In this document: positions 41,166 to 49,603 of the stretch, piece after piece
Position numbering within the stretch: position 1 is the stretch's first letter
Layout of the letters: every line of letters starts with the position of its first letter
Assembly: GCA_022792295.1 (NCBI GenBank)
Contig: JAAWAR010000028.1
Span: 1-64,000, forward strand
DNA: 64,000 nt
Source of the DNA: Lachnospiraceae bacterium
GTDB taxonomy: Bacteria; Bacillota; Clostridia; Lachnospirales; Lachnospiraceae
Direction of reading: 5' to 3'
Translations under genes and position numbers: made by a program
Notes under the pieces: generated by a model
The model's database searches: none
What the model saw: only the letters and a program-made list of their open reading frames with translations
Told to the model about the DNA's origin: nothing

Positions 41166-43124
41166 CTAACTTACCTCGGAGCCCGCCTTCATATCTTTAT
41201 CCGGCATCATGAGTGCCAGGTTCCCCTCATCATCCGCCGCGCTGAGGATCATGCCCTCAGACATCATTCCCGCCAGCTTTGCGGGCTTCAGGTTCGCAAC
41301 GACCATGACCTTCCTGCCCACCATATCATCCGCTTTGTACCACGCCTTGATGCCGCTTAAAATCTGTCTCGTCTCGGAACCAATTTTAATCTGGAAGCAC
41401 AAAAGCTTCTTTGACTTCGGGACCTCCTCGCACTTTATGACCTCTCCGATCTGAAACTGCAGCTTCGCGAAGTCGTCATACGTGATCTCCGGCTTTTTCT
41501 CCACATCCATACCGTTCTCCTCCCTGGCAGGCGCTTCTTGTTTTTCTGCGGCTGTGCACATAGCCCCGACTTTCTCCAAAACCTCCTTGATGTCCATGCG
41601 GGCAAAGAGGATCTCCGGTTTTTCCGTAACCTTGTTTTTGCTCGGGTATAGGCCGAATTCTTTCATGTCCGCAAGCGGCCTCTTTTCTGTCCGAAGCTGG
41701 GAGAGGATCCGCTCGGAAGTCTCTGGCATAAAGGAGGCTAACAGGGAGGCGCCGATCACAATGGCCTCTGTCAGGTTATAGAGGACCGTCGCCAGGCGGT
41801 CTTTTTTCGCCTCATCCTTTGCCAATGTCCATGGAGTTGTCTCATCGATGTATTTGTTGCTACGCCGGAAAATATTAAAGATTTCCGTCATGGCATCGGC
41901 CACGCGCAGCCTGTCCATCTTTTCGTCAGCAAGTCTCGCAGCCTCCAAGACGACAGCCTTTAAGTCCTCATCCACAGGCTCTTTAACGCCCTTATTCTCC
42001 ACAACGCCGCCAAAGTATTTATTCGTCATCGAAACCGTCCGGTTCACAAGATTTCCCAGGATATTCGCCAGGTCAGAATTCATGCGCTCCACCATCAATT
42101 CCCAGGAAATAACTCCGTCGTTCTCAAACGGCATCTCATGCAGTACAAAGTAGCGCACCGCATCCACACCGAAAAAGTCCACCAGTGTGTCTGCATACAG
42201 CACGTTCCCCTTCGATTTACTCATCTTTCCGTCGCCCTGCAGAAGCCAAGGATGGCCGAAGATCTGCTTCGGAAGCGGCTCGCCTAACGCCATCAGAAAG
42301 ATTGGCCAGTAGATCGTATGGAACCGGATAATGTCCTTTCCAATTAAATGCAGATCGGCCGGCCAGTATTTTTTATAATTCTCACCATGCGTTTTGTCGC
42401 AGTCATAGCCGATTCCCGTGATGTAGTTGCTGAGCGCGTCCAGCCAGACATAGGTGACGTGCTTCGGGTCAAAATCCACCGGAATCCCCCAGGTAAACGA
42501 CGTCCTGGACACGCACAGATCCTGCAGGCCCGGAAGCAGGAAATTGTTCATCATCTCGTTCTTGCGGGAAACGGGCTGGATAAACTCCGGATGTGCGTTT
42601 ATATGGTCAATGAGCCTTTGGGCATATTTGCTCATACGGAAGAAGTAGGCTTCCTCCTTGGCCGGCTGTACCGGGCGGCCGCAGTCCGGGCATTTCCCGT
42701 CCACAGCCTGAGACGATGTCCAAAACGACTCACAAGGCGTACAGTAAAGCCCTTCATAATGCCCTTTATAAATATCTCCCTGCTCGTACAGCTTTTTGAA
42801 GATCTTTTGTACCTGTTTTTCATGATCGGCATCCGTCGTACGGATAAATTTGTCATAGGAGGTGTTCATCAAATCCCAGATCTTTTGGATCTCACCGGCC
42901 ACCTGATCCACGAATTCCTTCGGCGTGACCCCGGCCTCCTTCGCCTTCAGTTCGATTTTTTGTCCATGCTCGTCGGTCCCGGTCTGGAAAAATACGTCAT
43001 AGCCCTGCTCTCTCTTATAGCGGGCGATCGCATCCGCCAGCACGATCTCATAGGTATTGCCGATATGCGGTTTTCCCGAGGTATAGGCAATGGCGGTTGT
43101 AATATAGTATGGCTTTTTACTCAT
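41166..43124 (-). CDS. metG: methionine-tRNA ligase with C-terminal tRNA-binding domain
   Basis: A 652-residue class I aminoacyl-tRNA synthetase. HIGH appears as GKPHIGNTYE, the zinc knuckle as YCTPCESFW and GKCPDCGRP, and KMSKS as DGKMSKSKGNVLY. An anticodon-binding helical domain follows (about 400-530). A C-terminal EMAP/Trbp111-type tRNA-binding domain (about 545-652; DFAKLQFQIGEVIKCEEVP, QILSGIKAWY) is fused. ATG 43122-43124 follows AAAAGGAGCTAAACAT. A consensus promoter lies at 43198-43226; I see no T-box in the short leader. It is the first gene of the string metG-traX-tatD-rsmA-hydrolase-MATE. Confidence 0.98.
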   Translation of the reverse strand: MSKKPYYITTAIAYTSGKPHIGNTYEIVLADAIARYKREQGYDVFFQTGTDEHGQKIELKAKEAGVTPKEFVDQVAGEIQKIWDLMNTSYDKFIRTTDADHEKQVQKIFKKLYEQGDIYKGHYEGLYCTPCESFWTSSQAVDGKCPDCGRPVQPAKEEAYFFRMSKYAQRLIDHINAHPEFIQPVSRKNEMMNNFLLPGLQDLCVSRTSFTWGIPVDFDPKHVTYVWLDALSNYITGIGYDCDKTHGENYKKYWPADLHLIGKDIIRFHTIYWPIFLMALGEPLPKQIFGHPWLLQGDGKMSKSKGNVLYADTLVDFFGVDAVRYFVLHEMPFENDGVISWELMVERMNSDLANILGNLVNRTVSMTNKYFGGVVENKGVKEPVDEDLKAVVLEAARLADEKMDRLRVADAMTEIFNIFRRSNKYIDETTPWTLAKDEAKKDRLATVLYNLTEAIVIGASLLASFMPETSERILSQLRTEKRPLADMKEFGLYPSKNKVTEKPEILFARMDIKEVLEKVGAMCTAAEKQEAPAREENGMDVEKKPEITYDDFAKLQFQIGEVIKCEEVPKSKKLLCFQIKIGSETRQILSGIKAWYKADDMVGRKVMVVANLKPAKLAGMMSEGMILSAADDEGNLALMMPDKDMKAGSEVS

Positions 43125-43197
43125 ATGTTTAGCTCCTTTTGGCTGGATAAAAAATGTTCGCTCTGCGTTTCCTTGCCCGATACAGCCTTTCTGTAGA

Positions 43198-43226
43198 AGT
43201 CTACCCCGTCTGCCAGATTTTGTCAA
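43198..43226 (-). promoter_or_regulatory. metG: sigma-A promoter for the metG operon
   Basis: A consensus TTGACA (43226-43221) is 17 bp from TAGACT (43203-43198) on the minus strand, giving a leader of about 70 nt. Confidence 0.82.
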
Positions 43227-43299
43227 GCCGTGGCCCAAGGAATTTTATTCAAAAGCCGCACATATACTGGCAGTGGAACATATCCCAAGGAGTGAAATC

Positions 43300-45123
43300 A
43301 TGCATTCTTTCTTTCCGCATTCTGTGCCCCGCCGGCTGCGGGCTGTTTTTTTCTTGTACCTAACCGTATTGACACTTTTTTTATGCTCCTGCGGGCGTGA
43401 GAGACTGGATGTCTCAGGAACCGGCGGACAAACCGGGGAATTTTATTCATCCGATCAGCCAGCCGCCCAGACGGCTTTTTCTGACTTTTGTACCCGCGTT
43501 TTCCGTGAGGAAATGGAGGGGGCGCCGACCCTTGATCTGCATTTTTCTCTCCTGCATCCGGAACGCTATGGGATCCAAACAGAGGAAGTAAGCCTAGGCA
43601 CGGTGAGTCTCACCGGTATGATTGCCGCAAACGAGGACCGAAAGGCGCTGCGGGCGGAGCTTTTAAAGTTTCAGCCCGAGGAACTTGAGAAGCGGCAGAG
43701 GATCCTTTACGATGCGCTTTTAGAGACGCTTGACGCCTCACTTCTCGGGGAAGGCCTGGAACTCTATGAGCAGCCCCTAGCCCCCACCATAGGCGTACAG
43801 GCGCAGCTTCCGATCCTCTTGGCCGAATACACATTTACCTCCCAAAAGGATGTGGAGGACTACCTTTCTCTGCTCTCCCAGCTTGACGGCTATTATGAAC
43901 AGATCCTTGTATTCGAGCGCCAAAAGGCCGATGCCGGCCTCGCACCCTCCGACGCCTCTATTGATGCGATCATTGCTTCTTGTGAGAGCTACCTGATCGA
44001 CCCGGAGGAAAACTTTTTGACCGAAACCTTTGAAACCCGGCTGGAGCGCCTTTTGGGCACGGGGGAGGATTCCGAGGAGCTAAAAAGCGCTTTACGCGGA
44101 CGCCATGTTGCAGCGATCCGCGAACATTTCCTCCCCGCCTATGAAAATCTGATCACAGGCATGACCGCCTTAAAAGGGCGCGGCATCCGGGACGGCGGGC
44201 TCTGCCAGCTTGCAGACGGCAGAAAATACTATGAATACCTCTTAAGAAGCGGCCCCGGCCTTTCTTATTCGGTCCCTGCATTAAAGAAAGCGCTTGCGGC
44301 ACAGATGGAGGAGGATCTCACAGCCATTTCCCGACTTTTTTCCGAGAATCCGTCTCTTGACGCAACGGATTCTGACTTCTCCCTGTCCGACCCGCAAAAG
44401 ATCCTCGACGATCTCAAGGTACAAATGGCAGGTGAGTTTCCGACAGGCCCGGACTGTAACTATGAGATCCGCTATGTTCCAAAGTATCTGGAAGGCTCAT
44501 TAAGCCCCGCCTTCTATCTGACTGCCCCCATGGATGATCTGAATCAAAATGTAATCTACATAAACGGCGGCTATTCTGACGGGCTCTACACTACGTTAGC
44601 GCATGAAGGATTCCCCGGCCATCTCTACCAGACTGTCTATGCCCGGTCGCATGCCGCACATCCTTTAGAGTCAGTTTTAAGCTGTTCGGGCGCAAATGAG
44701 GGCTGGGCGACTTATGTGGAAAACTGTGCCTGCCTGTTTGACAACGGACTTCCTGACGGCGTCGGCGAGTACCGCGCCAGGGCCCGTTCCTTTTCTCTCT
44801 GCGTCCATGGCCTTTTAGACATCGGCATCCATTACGACGGCTGGACTATGGAGCAGGCGAAAGAATTTATCACCACCTATTTCCAGGCTGACGATACAGT
44901 TGTGCAGGAACTTTGGCAGACCATGATCGACAATCCGACTAATTACCTGGAATACTGCGGCGGCTATGTAGAGATCATGGAAATGCGCCGAATGGCAGAG
45001 CTGCAGCTTGGAGAACGTTTTTCTCCTTTGGAATTCCATCGCTTTCTTTTGGACATCGGCCCCCTCCCTTTCCCGGTCATACGGAACTATTTTTCGGAGT
45101 GGCTGGAAGCCTCGAAAGCGTAG
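43300..45123 (+). CDS. DUF885 lipoprotein (putative metallopeptidase)
   Basis: A 607-residue exported lipoprotein. A signal segment (VFFLYLTVLTLFLCSC) ends in LCSC, with the last Cys as lipidation site. The DUF885 domain fills the rest. Near the C-terminus it carries LAHEGFPGHLYQTVYA (HExxxH-type zinc motif, about 438-447), GANEGWATYVENCACLF and YVEIMEMRRMAEL, a pattern seen in M32/DUF885 putative carboxypeptidase-like peptidases. It probably trims peptides outside the membrane. ATG 43300 has AAGGAGTGAAATC upstream; an in-frame codon nine residues earlier lacks one. It is divergent from metG. Confidence 0.9.
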   Translation: MHSFFPHSVPRRLRAVFFLYLTVLTLFLCSCGRERLDVSGTGGQTGEFYSSDQPAAQTAFSDFCTRVFREEMEGAPTLDLHFSLLHPERYGIQTEEVSLGTVSLTGMIAANEDRKALRAELLKFQPEELEKRQRILYDALLETLDASLLGEGLELYEQPLAPTIGVQAQLPILLAEYTFTSQKDVEDYLSLLSQLDGYYEQILVFERQKADAGLAPSDASIDAIIASCESYLIDPEENFLTETFETRLERLLGTGEDSEELKSALRGRHVAAIREHFLPAYENLITGMTALKGRGIRDGGLCQLADGRKYYEYLLRSGPGLSYSVPALKKALAAQMEEDLTAISRLFSENPSLDATDSDFSLSDPQKILDDLKVQMAGEFPTGPDCNYEIRYVPKYLEGSLSPAFYLTAPMDDLNQNVIYINGGYSDGLYTTLAHEGFPGHLYQTVYARSHAAHPLESVLSCSGANEGWATYVENCACLFDNGLPDGVGEYRARARSFSLCVHGLLDIGIHYDGWTMEQAKEFITTYFQADDTVVQELWQTMIDNPTNYLEYCGGYVEIMEMRRMAELQLGERFSPLEFHRFLLDIGPLPFPVIRNYFSEWLEASKA

Positions 45124-45136
45124 TTTTCCCACACTC

Positions 45137-45165
45137 TGGACAAATGATAAAAAATTGCTTATGAT
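45137..45165 (+). promoter_or_regulatory. sigma-A promoter for the nitroreductase gene
   Basis: TGGACA and TATGAT are separated by 17 bp, about 30 bp upstream of the start codon. Confidence 0.65.
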
Positions 45166-45196
45166 AGAAGCAAAAAGACGAAAGGAGAGCGTACAC

Positions 45197-45718
45197 ATGA
45201 ACGAAGTTTTAAACAATATCCTGACCCGCCGAAGCATCCGCAAATTTACCGGGACGCCTGTTCCAAAGGAAATCTTAGAGGAGCTTGTAAACGCCGCCCT
45301 TCACGCGCCGAGCGGAATGGGCAGACAGACCTGGAAATTTACCGTGCTCACCAATAAGGCCCTTCTGGCCCGCCTTACATCTGCCATTGAAAAAGAGCTT
45401 GACCGTCCCGGCTACGACATGTACCGGCCGGCCGCTGTCATCCTGCCTTCCAATGAGCGAGACAGCCGCTTCGGCAGAGAGGATGATGCCTGCGCGCTTG
45501 AAAATATTTTTCTGGCGGCCCATTCCCTGGGGATCGGCTCCGTGTGGATCAATCAGCTCCAGAATATCTGCGATAAGCCAGATATCCGGGCCGTGCTGGA
45601 CGATCTGGGCATCCCCGCCGATCATGTCGTCTACGGCATGGCCGCCCTCGGGTATCCGGACCCGGATACCCCGATCCAGCCGAAGGAACGGATCGGAAAG
45701 GTTTCTTATGTGGAATAA
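45197..45718 (+). CDS. nitroreductase-family FMN protein
   Basis: A 173-residue flavin enzyme. FMN-binding residues are in LTRRSIRKFTGTPVPKEI and ALHAPSGMGRQTWKF at the N-terminus. The substrate side has GREDDACALENIFLAAHSLG and GSVWINQLQ. It is at the short end of the family. Members reduce nitro compounds, quinones or enones with NAD(P)H; the native substrate is not evident. ATG 45197 has AAAGGAGAGCGTACAC upstream. It has its own promoter after the DUF885 gene and is closed by a long hairpin terminator. Confidence 0.92.
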   Translation: MNEVLNNILTRRSIRKFTGTPVPKEILEELVNAALHAPSGMGRQTWKFTVLTNKALLARLTSAIEKELDRPGYDMYRPAAVILPSNERDSRFGREDDACALENIFLAAHSLGIGSVWINQLQNICDKPDIRAVLDDLGIPADHVVYGMAALGYPDPDTPIQPKERIGKVSYVE

Positions 45719-45735
45719 GAGAAATGGCAGGGAAT

Positions 45736-45786
45736 AAAAAGCCGCCCGACAGTATCTTTACCTAGGATACTGTCGGGCGGCTTTTA
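45736..45786. terminator. bidirectional intrinsic terminator between the nitroreductase and PFK genes
   Basis: A perfect 16-bp stem GCCGCCCGACAGTATC/GATACTGTCGGGCGGC (45741-45756, 45766-45781) is flanked by A5 and TTTTA. It serves both convergent genes. Confidence 0.93.
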
Positions 45787-45868
45787 TCCTGCTTACGCCT
45801 CCTCGCGGCGTCTGATTTCCATTTCGACGTTTATAAAAGCCCAGACAAGCCTGAACGATTATCACCGA

Positions 45869-47107
45869 TTACCATTTGTCGCAGTGGTACAAATGTCTCG
45901 GAATCCCATCCACCATGATCGGCGGGACGTCTCCCTGGATTAAAGGCTTGACATAGCTGATAAAATCTTCGGTCACATAATCTCCGGACTCGTTGATCCA
46001 TTTTCTAGGAACAACTTTCTCCACATTGGATACCTTGTGTACGTTGCGCAGACTTGTCGTACACTGGTACGGATCATCGGAAAGGCGCTCTAAGATTACC
46101 ATCTCGCCGGTATCGCCCTCATCGGCCGCTTTGACTGCAGCTCCGCCCACCTGGAACGCTTCTATGATGTCGATCCGCGAGCTAAGATGGGATGCCGCTC
46201 TCTGGAGCGTGGAAAGCTCGATGCCTCTGGTCTTGCAGCCGATCTCGTTTGCAATCCTGCAGGCCAGGTAATTTGCCGTGCCGCTAAGCTGCTTATGGCC
46301 GAAGGCATCCACATAATCGACTCCATCCGTCAGCTCGCATACATAGCGGCCATCCTGTAAACGAATCCCCTCAGAGACCGCCACAACGACCGACTGCTTC
46401 TTTTTAAGGAGCTCCTTCGTCTTTTCCACGAATTTCTCCACGTCAAAGGCCAGCTCCGGCAGATAAATAAGATCCGGCCCCTCACAGTCCTCGCCCCTGG
46501 CGAGAGCCGTGGCCCCGGTAAGCCATCCGGCGTTTCGGCCCATGACCTCAATGATCGTGACAAGACCCTTGCCGTACTCCAGCGCATTACTGTCACGGAT
46601 GATCTCTTTTGTGGATGTCCCGATATATTTTGCGGCACTTCCGTAACCCGGCGTATGATCTGTGAGCGCAAGATCGTTATCGATCGTCTTCGGAACGCCG
46701 ATAAACTTTGTCGAATGTCCCTTTACAATCGCGTAATCCGAAAGCTTTTTGATCGTATCCATGGAATCGTTGCCGCCGATATAAATAAAACACTCAATCT
46801 CCAATTTATCCAGAATCGAAAAAATTCTCTCAAATGTTTCCGGATCCTCGTGTATCTCCGGAAGCTTGTACCGGCATGAGCCAAGATAGGCGGCCGGTGT
46901 CCTCTTTAAAAGCTCTACGTCCAAGTCGTTGCGGATATGCTCCGAAAGATCGACGTACTGCTCGTCCATCAGGCCCTGAATTCCGTGCAGCATTCCGTAT
47001 ACCTTCTTTGCGCCTCTGTCAATCGCTGTCCTGTACACACCCGCAAGGCTGGAGTTAATCGCTGAGGTCGGGCCTCCTGACTGCCCGACGATCACATTCC
47101 CATTCAT
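45869..47107 (-). CDS. 6-phosphofructokinase, probably pyrophosphate-dependent
   Basis: A 412-residue PFK of the long bacterial group. NVIVGQSGGPTSAINSSLAG binds the phosphoryl donor. The key donor-selectivity positions read GGNDSMDT (Asp114) and VPKTIDND (Lys140). Asp and Lys at these places, instead of two glycines in ATP enzymes, indicate use of PPi. EVMGRNAGWLTGATALARGE and LGYLQR-like AASHLSSR segments follow. It would make glycolysis partly reversible and save ATP. It is transcribed downstream of the MarR-type regulator, with a 44-bp gap. Confidence 0.93.
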   Translation of the reverse strand: MNGNVIVGQSGGPTSAINSSLAGVYRTAIDRGAKKVYGMLHGIQGLMDEQYVDLSEHIRNDLDVELLKRTPAAYLGSCRYKLPEIHEDPETFERIFSILDKLEIECFIYIGGNDSMDTIKKLSDYAIVKGHSTKFIGVPKTIDNDLALTDHTPGYGSAAKYIGTSTKEIIRDSNALEYGKGLVTIIEVMGRNAGWLTGATALARGEDCEGPDLIYLPELAFDVEKFVEKTKELLKKKQSVVVAVSEGIRLQDGRYVCELTDGVDYVDAFGHKQLSGTANYLACRIANEIGCKTRGIELSTLQRAASHLSSRIDIIEAFQVGGAAVKAADEGDTGEMVILERLSDDPYQCTTSLRNVHKVSNVEKVVPRKWINESGDYVTEDFISYVKPLIQGDVPPIMVDGIPRHLYHCDKW

Positions 47108-47151
47108 GTGATGTTGCCCCTTTCATTCATTTTTTTATTACTATACGACAT

Positions 47152-47622
47152 TTATTTCCGATTTTCAAGCAAATCAGCATTTTCTTTTTCCTTCATCCGA
47201 AACCATTTATCGAGCTTAGCAAGCGCCCGGATCAAAAGACGCAGTTCGCTCTTTTCCATGCCTTCCATAATCGCTTTGATTAGCTCGCTGTGGAACCGCG
47301 CATGGTGTTCATAGGCTTTTTTCCCTTTTTCCGAAAGAGAGATATAAACAACCCGTCTGTCCTCCTGCCCCCGCTCTCTGACCACATAGCCTTTTTTTAC
47401 CAGGCTGTTCATGGCAATCGTCAGTGTTCCCACTGTCACAGAGAGCTCTCTGGCGATCGAGGTCATATTTTTGGGCGCGCCGGCGCCAATCGCCTCCATC
47501 ACATGCATGTCGTTATTTGTAATATCTTTGAATTCCTGTGTGATAATTGCCTTCTGTTCGATGTCCATGACATCGCGGAACAGACGCACCAGTACCTCAT
47601 TCAGTATCTCGTAATCGTTCAA
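47152..47622 (-). CDS. MarR-family transcriptional regulator
   Basis: A 156-residue winged-helix regulator. The DNA-binding domain (about 35-115) contains NMTSIARELSVTVGTLTIAM and the wing VVRERGQEDRRVVYISLSEK. The first residues (MNDYEILNEVLVRLFRDVMD) match FabT-like MarR proteins that usually sit before fatty-acid synthesis genes, but no fab genes are seen here. The start is TTG 47620-47622 with AGAGAGGA eight bases upstream. It precedes PFK on the same strand, so it may control PFK or itself. Confidence 0.9.
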   Translation of the reverse strand: MNDYEILNEVLVRLFRDVMDIEQKAIITQEFKDITNNDMHVMEAIGAGAPKNMTSIARELSVTVGTLTIAMNSLVKKGYVVRERGQEDRRVVYISLSEKGKKAYEHHARFHSELIKAIMEGMEKSELRLLIRALAKLDKWFRMKEKENADLLENRK

Positions 47623-47693
47623 CGGAGGGTTCCTCTCTTGCTTTTTGAGTTGCCTTTAGTATAGCGCAGATTTTGCATGAAAACAACAGCTTT

Positions 47694-48227
47694 TCACACC
47701 TGCCCCATAAATCCGGCCAGAAAAATGCTGGCGGCGATGCCTCCTGCCGTGGCCAAAAGCGCTCCCGGAAGTGTCCATCTGGTCTTTCGGATGCCTGCGC
47801 TCATAAAATACACGCTCATTGTGTAAAAAATCGTCTCCGTACAGCCCATCATAATAGACACCATATTTCCGACCAGGGAATCCGGCCCATATTCCTTAAA
47901 AATGTCAAGGATCAGGCCAGTCGCGGCCGAGCTGGACACCATCCGTACCAAAATGACTGGAATCAAAGGAAGCGGGATATGAAGCCTGGAAGCGGGAATC
48001 TTGAGGAACTCCGAGGCCGCCTCCAAAAGCCCCGAGGCACGCAGAATCCCCACCGCAGCCATCAATCCGATCAACGTCGGCAGGATTTGGGCCACCGTCT
48101 TCATCCCTTCTATGGCTCCCTTTAAAAAATCGTCAAATACTGGTCTGCCCGCAAGCAGGCCGAAGCCGACGATATAAAAAATGGAGAGCGGCACCATGAA
48201 TTCTGATAAAAAGATCAAAATATCCAT
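47694..48227 (-). CDS. spmB: spore maturation protein B-like (nucleoside recognition/Gate domain)
   Basis: A 177-residue membrane protein with five hydrophobic segments and the Gate (nucleoside-recognition) pattern. LIGLMAAVGILRASGLLEAA, PLIPVILVRMVSSSAATGL and GCTETIFYTMSVYFMSAGI match SpmB, which acts with SpmA in spore-core dehydration. SpmA, normally encoded just upstream, is not found here; upstream is a divergent ArsC-like gene. AAGGGAAAGCA precedes the ATG. It supports a spore-forming host, or the relic of one. Confidence 0.88.
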   Translation of the reverse strand: MDILIFLSEFMVPLSIFYIVGFGLLAGRPVFDDFLKGAIEGMKTVAQILPTLIGLMAAVGILRASGLLEAASEFLKIPASRLHIPLPLIPVILVRMVSSSAATGLILDIFKEYGPDSLVGNMVSIMMGCTETIFYTMSVYFMSAGIRKTRWTLPGALLATAGGIAASIFLAGFMGQV

Positions 48228-48317
48228 TGCTTTCCCTTAAGCTTCTTCTTTCTCCTATTGTATTCCTTTTTAAAATCGGATATACTTGTTTCATTCTTAT
48301 GAAACGGAGGAAATGCC

Positions 48318-48674
48318 ATGTCTGTCTTGTTTATCGAATACCCCGCCTGCTCAACCTGCAAGAAAGCCAAAAGCTGGCTTGACGCACACAAGATCTCCTA
48401 CACAGACCGCCATATCAAGGAGAACAATCCCGCCAAAGAGGAACTCTCCATGTGGCTTAAAAAAAGTGGTCTGCCGCTTAAACGCTTTTTTAATACCAGC
48501 GGCCTGCTCTACAAGTCCATGAATCTTAAAGAAAAGCTCCCTGCACTTTCAGAGGAGGAGGCGCTTTCACTGCTTGCCACAGACGGTATGCTCGTAAAAC
48601 GCCCCCTCATCGTCGCAGAGGATTTTGTACTCGTTGGCTTTAAAGAAGCAGAGTGGGAGGAAAAGCTGGGTTAA
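48318..48674 (+). CDS. Spx/ArsC-family thioredoxin-fold protein
   Basis: A 118-residue arsenate-reductase/Spx/MgsR-family protein. The CxxC motif is YPACSTCKKAKSWLDAH (Cys near residue 11). FFNTSGLLYKSM and MLVKRPLIVAEDFVLVGFKE are the conserved central and C-terminal parts. It could be a thiol-dependent reductase or a redox-sensing RNA-polymerase partner like Spx; the sequence does not decide. GAAACGGAGGAAATGCC precedes the ATG. Its terminator hairpin overlaps the 3' end of the convergent gene. Confidence 0.9.
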   Translation: MSVLFIEYPACSTCKKAKSWLDAHKISYTDRHIKENNPAKEELSMWLKKSGLPLKRFFNTSGLLYKSMNLKEKLPALSEEEALSLLATDGMLVKRPLIVAEDFVLVGFKEAEWEEKLG

Positions 48675-48692
48675 GAAACCCGGCTTTTTTTC
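48664..48692 (+). terminator. intrinsic terminator after the Spx/ArsC-like gene
   Basis: The 9-bp stem AGCTGGGTT/AACCCGGCT (one G-T pair) is followed by TTTTTT. It overlaps the last codons of both convergent genes. Confidence 0.85.
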
Positions 48693-49603
48693 TTTTTCCG
48701 GCCGGCCAGGCCCCATAACGCCGCCACTGCAAGCAGCCCTGCAAAAAAGCCGATGCCAAGCCTTACGACTGTCAGATGCGTTGTCAGCCACTGGAGAATG
48801 CGATCTGCAAGGGGCAGGGGCACTTCCCTTTCCTGCTTGGCCTCCGTCTGCAAAGGAACGGCCTGCGCCCGGGCTTTTTCTGCCTTTTGCACACTTTCTT
48901 TTGTTTCCTCCTCTGCCGCCTCCTCATAGATCCCGATGTACTGTTTGCCGCGGATTTCCGGCGTCATGACCTGCCCTCCGTATTTTACCTCCACATTCCG
49001 CATCAGTTTTGCGCCTTTCGCCAGGGCGTCTCTGAATAATACCCCTTCTTTCTCGTAAGGCGGGCCATCCCAGTCCACCGTTTCTACCCGGTAACAGTCC
49101 AGGGGAAGCTTTAGCCATGCAAGAAGTTCCTCCCCGTAATCCAAAAGCGGCACATCTGCCGGAATCTCTGTATCGCCGAGCAGATAGCTTTCTGCATCGT
49201 AGTCCGCCACCGTAAGCGGGAATGAAAAATCCTCTGACCATGCCGCTCCCCTTTCTATCATTTCAAGCCTGGGAACCTCCCGTTCAAATGTGATCTCTGC
49301 TGTTTCATCTGTAATCGAGATCCTGGCCGTATCCGGCGGCTGCTCCTTCCCCTCCAGAAAAAAAGATACATTTGCCGAGGCATAAGTTGGTTCACTCGGT
49401 TTGGTTGCGTTTCTTATCCTGGTAGAAACCAGACGATAAGTCTTTCCCTCCTGTACGAGCTCCTCCTTTGGCCTGTACGCCTCGCCGCCGTCCGTAAAAA
49501 CCGGGCTCTCCCAGGTCAGTCCGGACAGGGAACCGGCGCCTAAAAGCGCCGGAAGAAAAAATGCCAAAAACCCTGCTGCCTTCCAAAAGACTCTATCTCT
49601 CAT
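48671..49603 (-). CDS. exported membrane-anchored protein of the giant surface-protein cluster
   Basis: A 310-residue protein with an N-terminal signal peptide (FWKAAGFLAFFLPALLGAGS), an extracellular beta-rich region (about 30-230; EGKTYRLVSTRIRNATKPSE and MTPEIRGKQYIGIYEEA), a charged Glu/Lys linker (about 230-265) and one C-terminal membrane helix (LGIGFFAGLLAVAALWGLAG) before a basic tail (RKKKKSRVS). No catalytic motif is seen. Its start overlaps the end of the giant SpaA-type gene by 11 bp, so it is made together with it. An assembly, anchoring or presentation partner is a reasonable guess; I do not recognise the family. Confidence 0.75.
   Translation of the reverse strand: MRDRVFWKAAGFLAFFLPALLGAGSLSGLTWESPVFTDGGEAYRPKEELVQEGKTYRLVSTRIRNATKPSEPTYASANVSFFLEGKEQPPDTARISITDETAEITFEREVPRLEMIERGAAWSEDFSFPLTVADYDAESYLLGDTEIPADVPLLDYGEELLAWLKLPLDCYRVETVDWDGPPYEKEGVLFRDALAKGAKLMRNVEVKYGGQVMTPEIRGKQYIGIYEEAAEEETKESVQKAEKARAQAVPLQTEAKQEREVPLPLADRILQWLTTHLTVVRLGIGFFAGLLAVAALWGLAGRKKKKSRVS

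Noticed and set aside
43125..43299. T-box leader for metG
   Set aside because: The leader from the predicted start is only about 70 nt and has no specifier-loop or T-box sequence.
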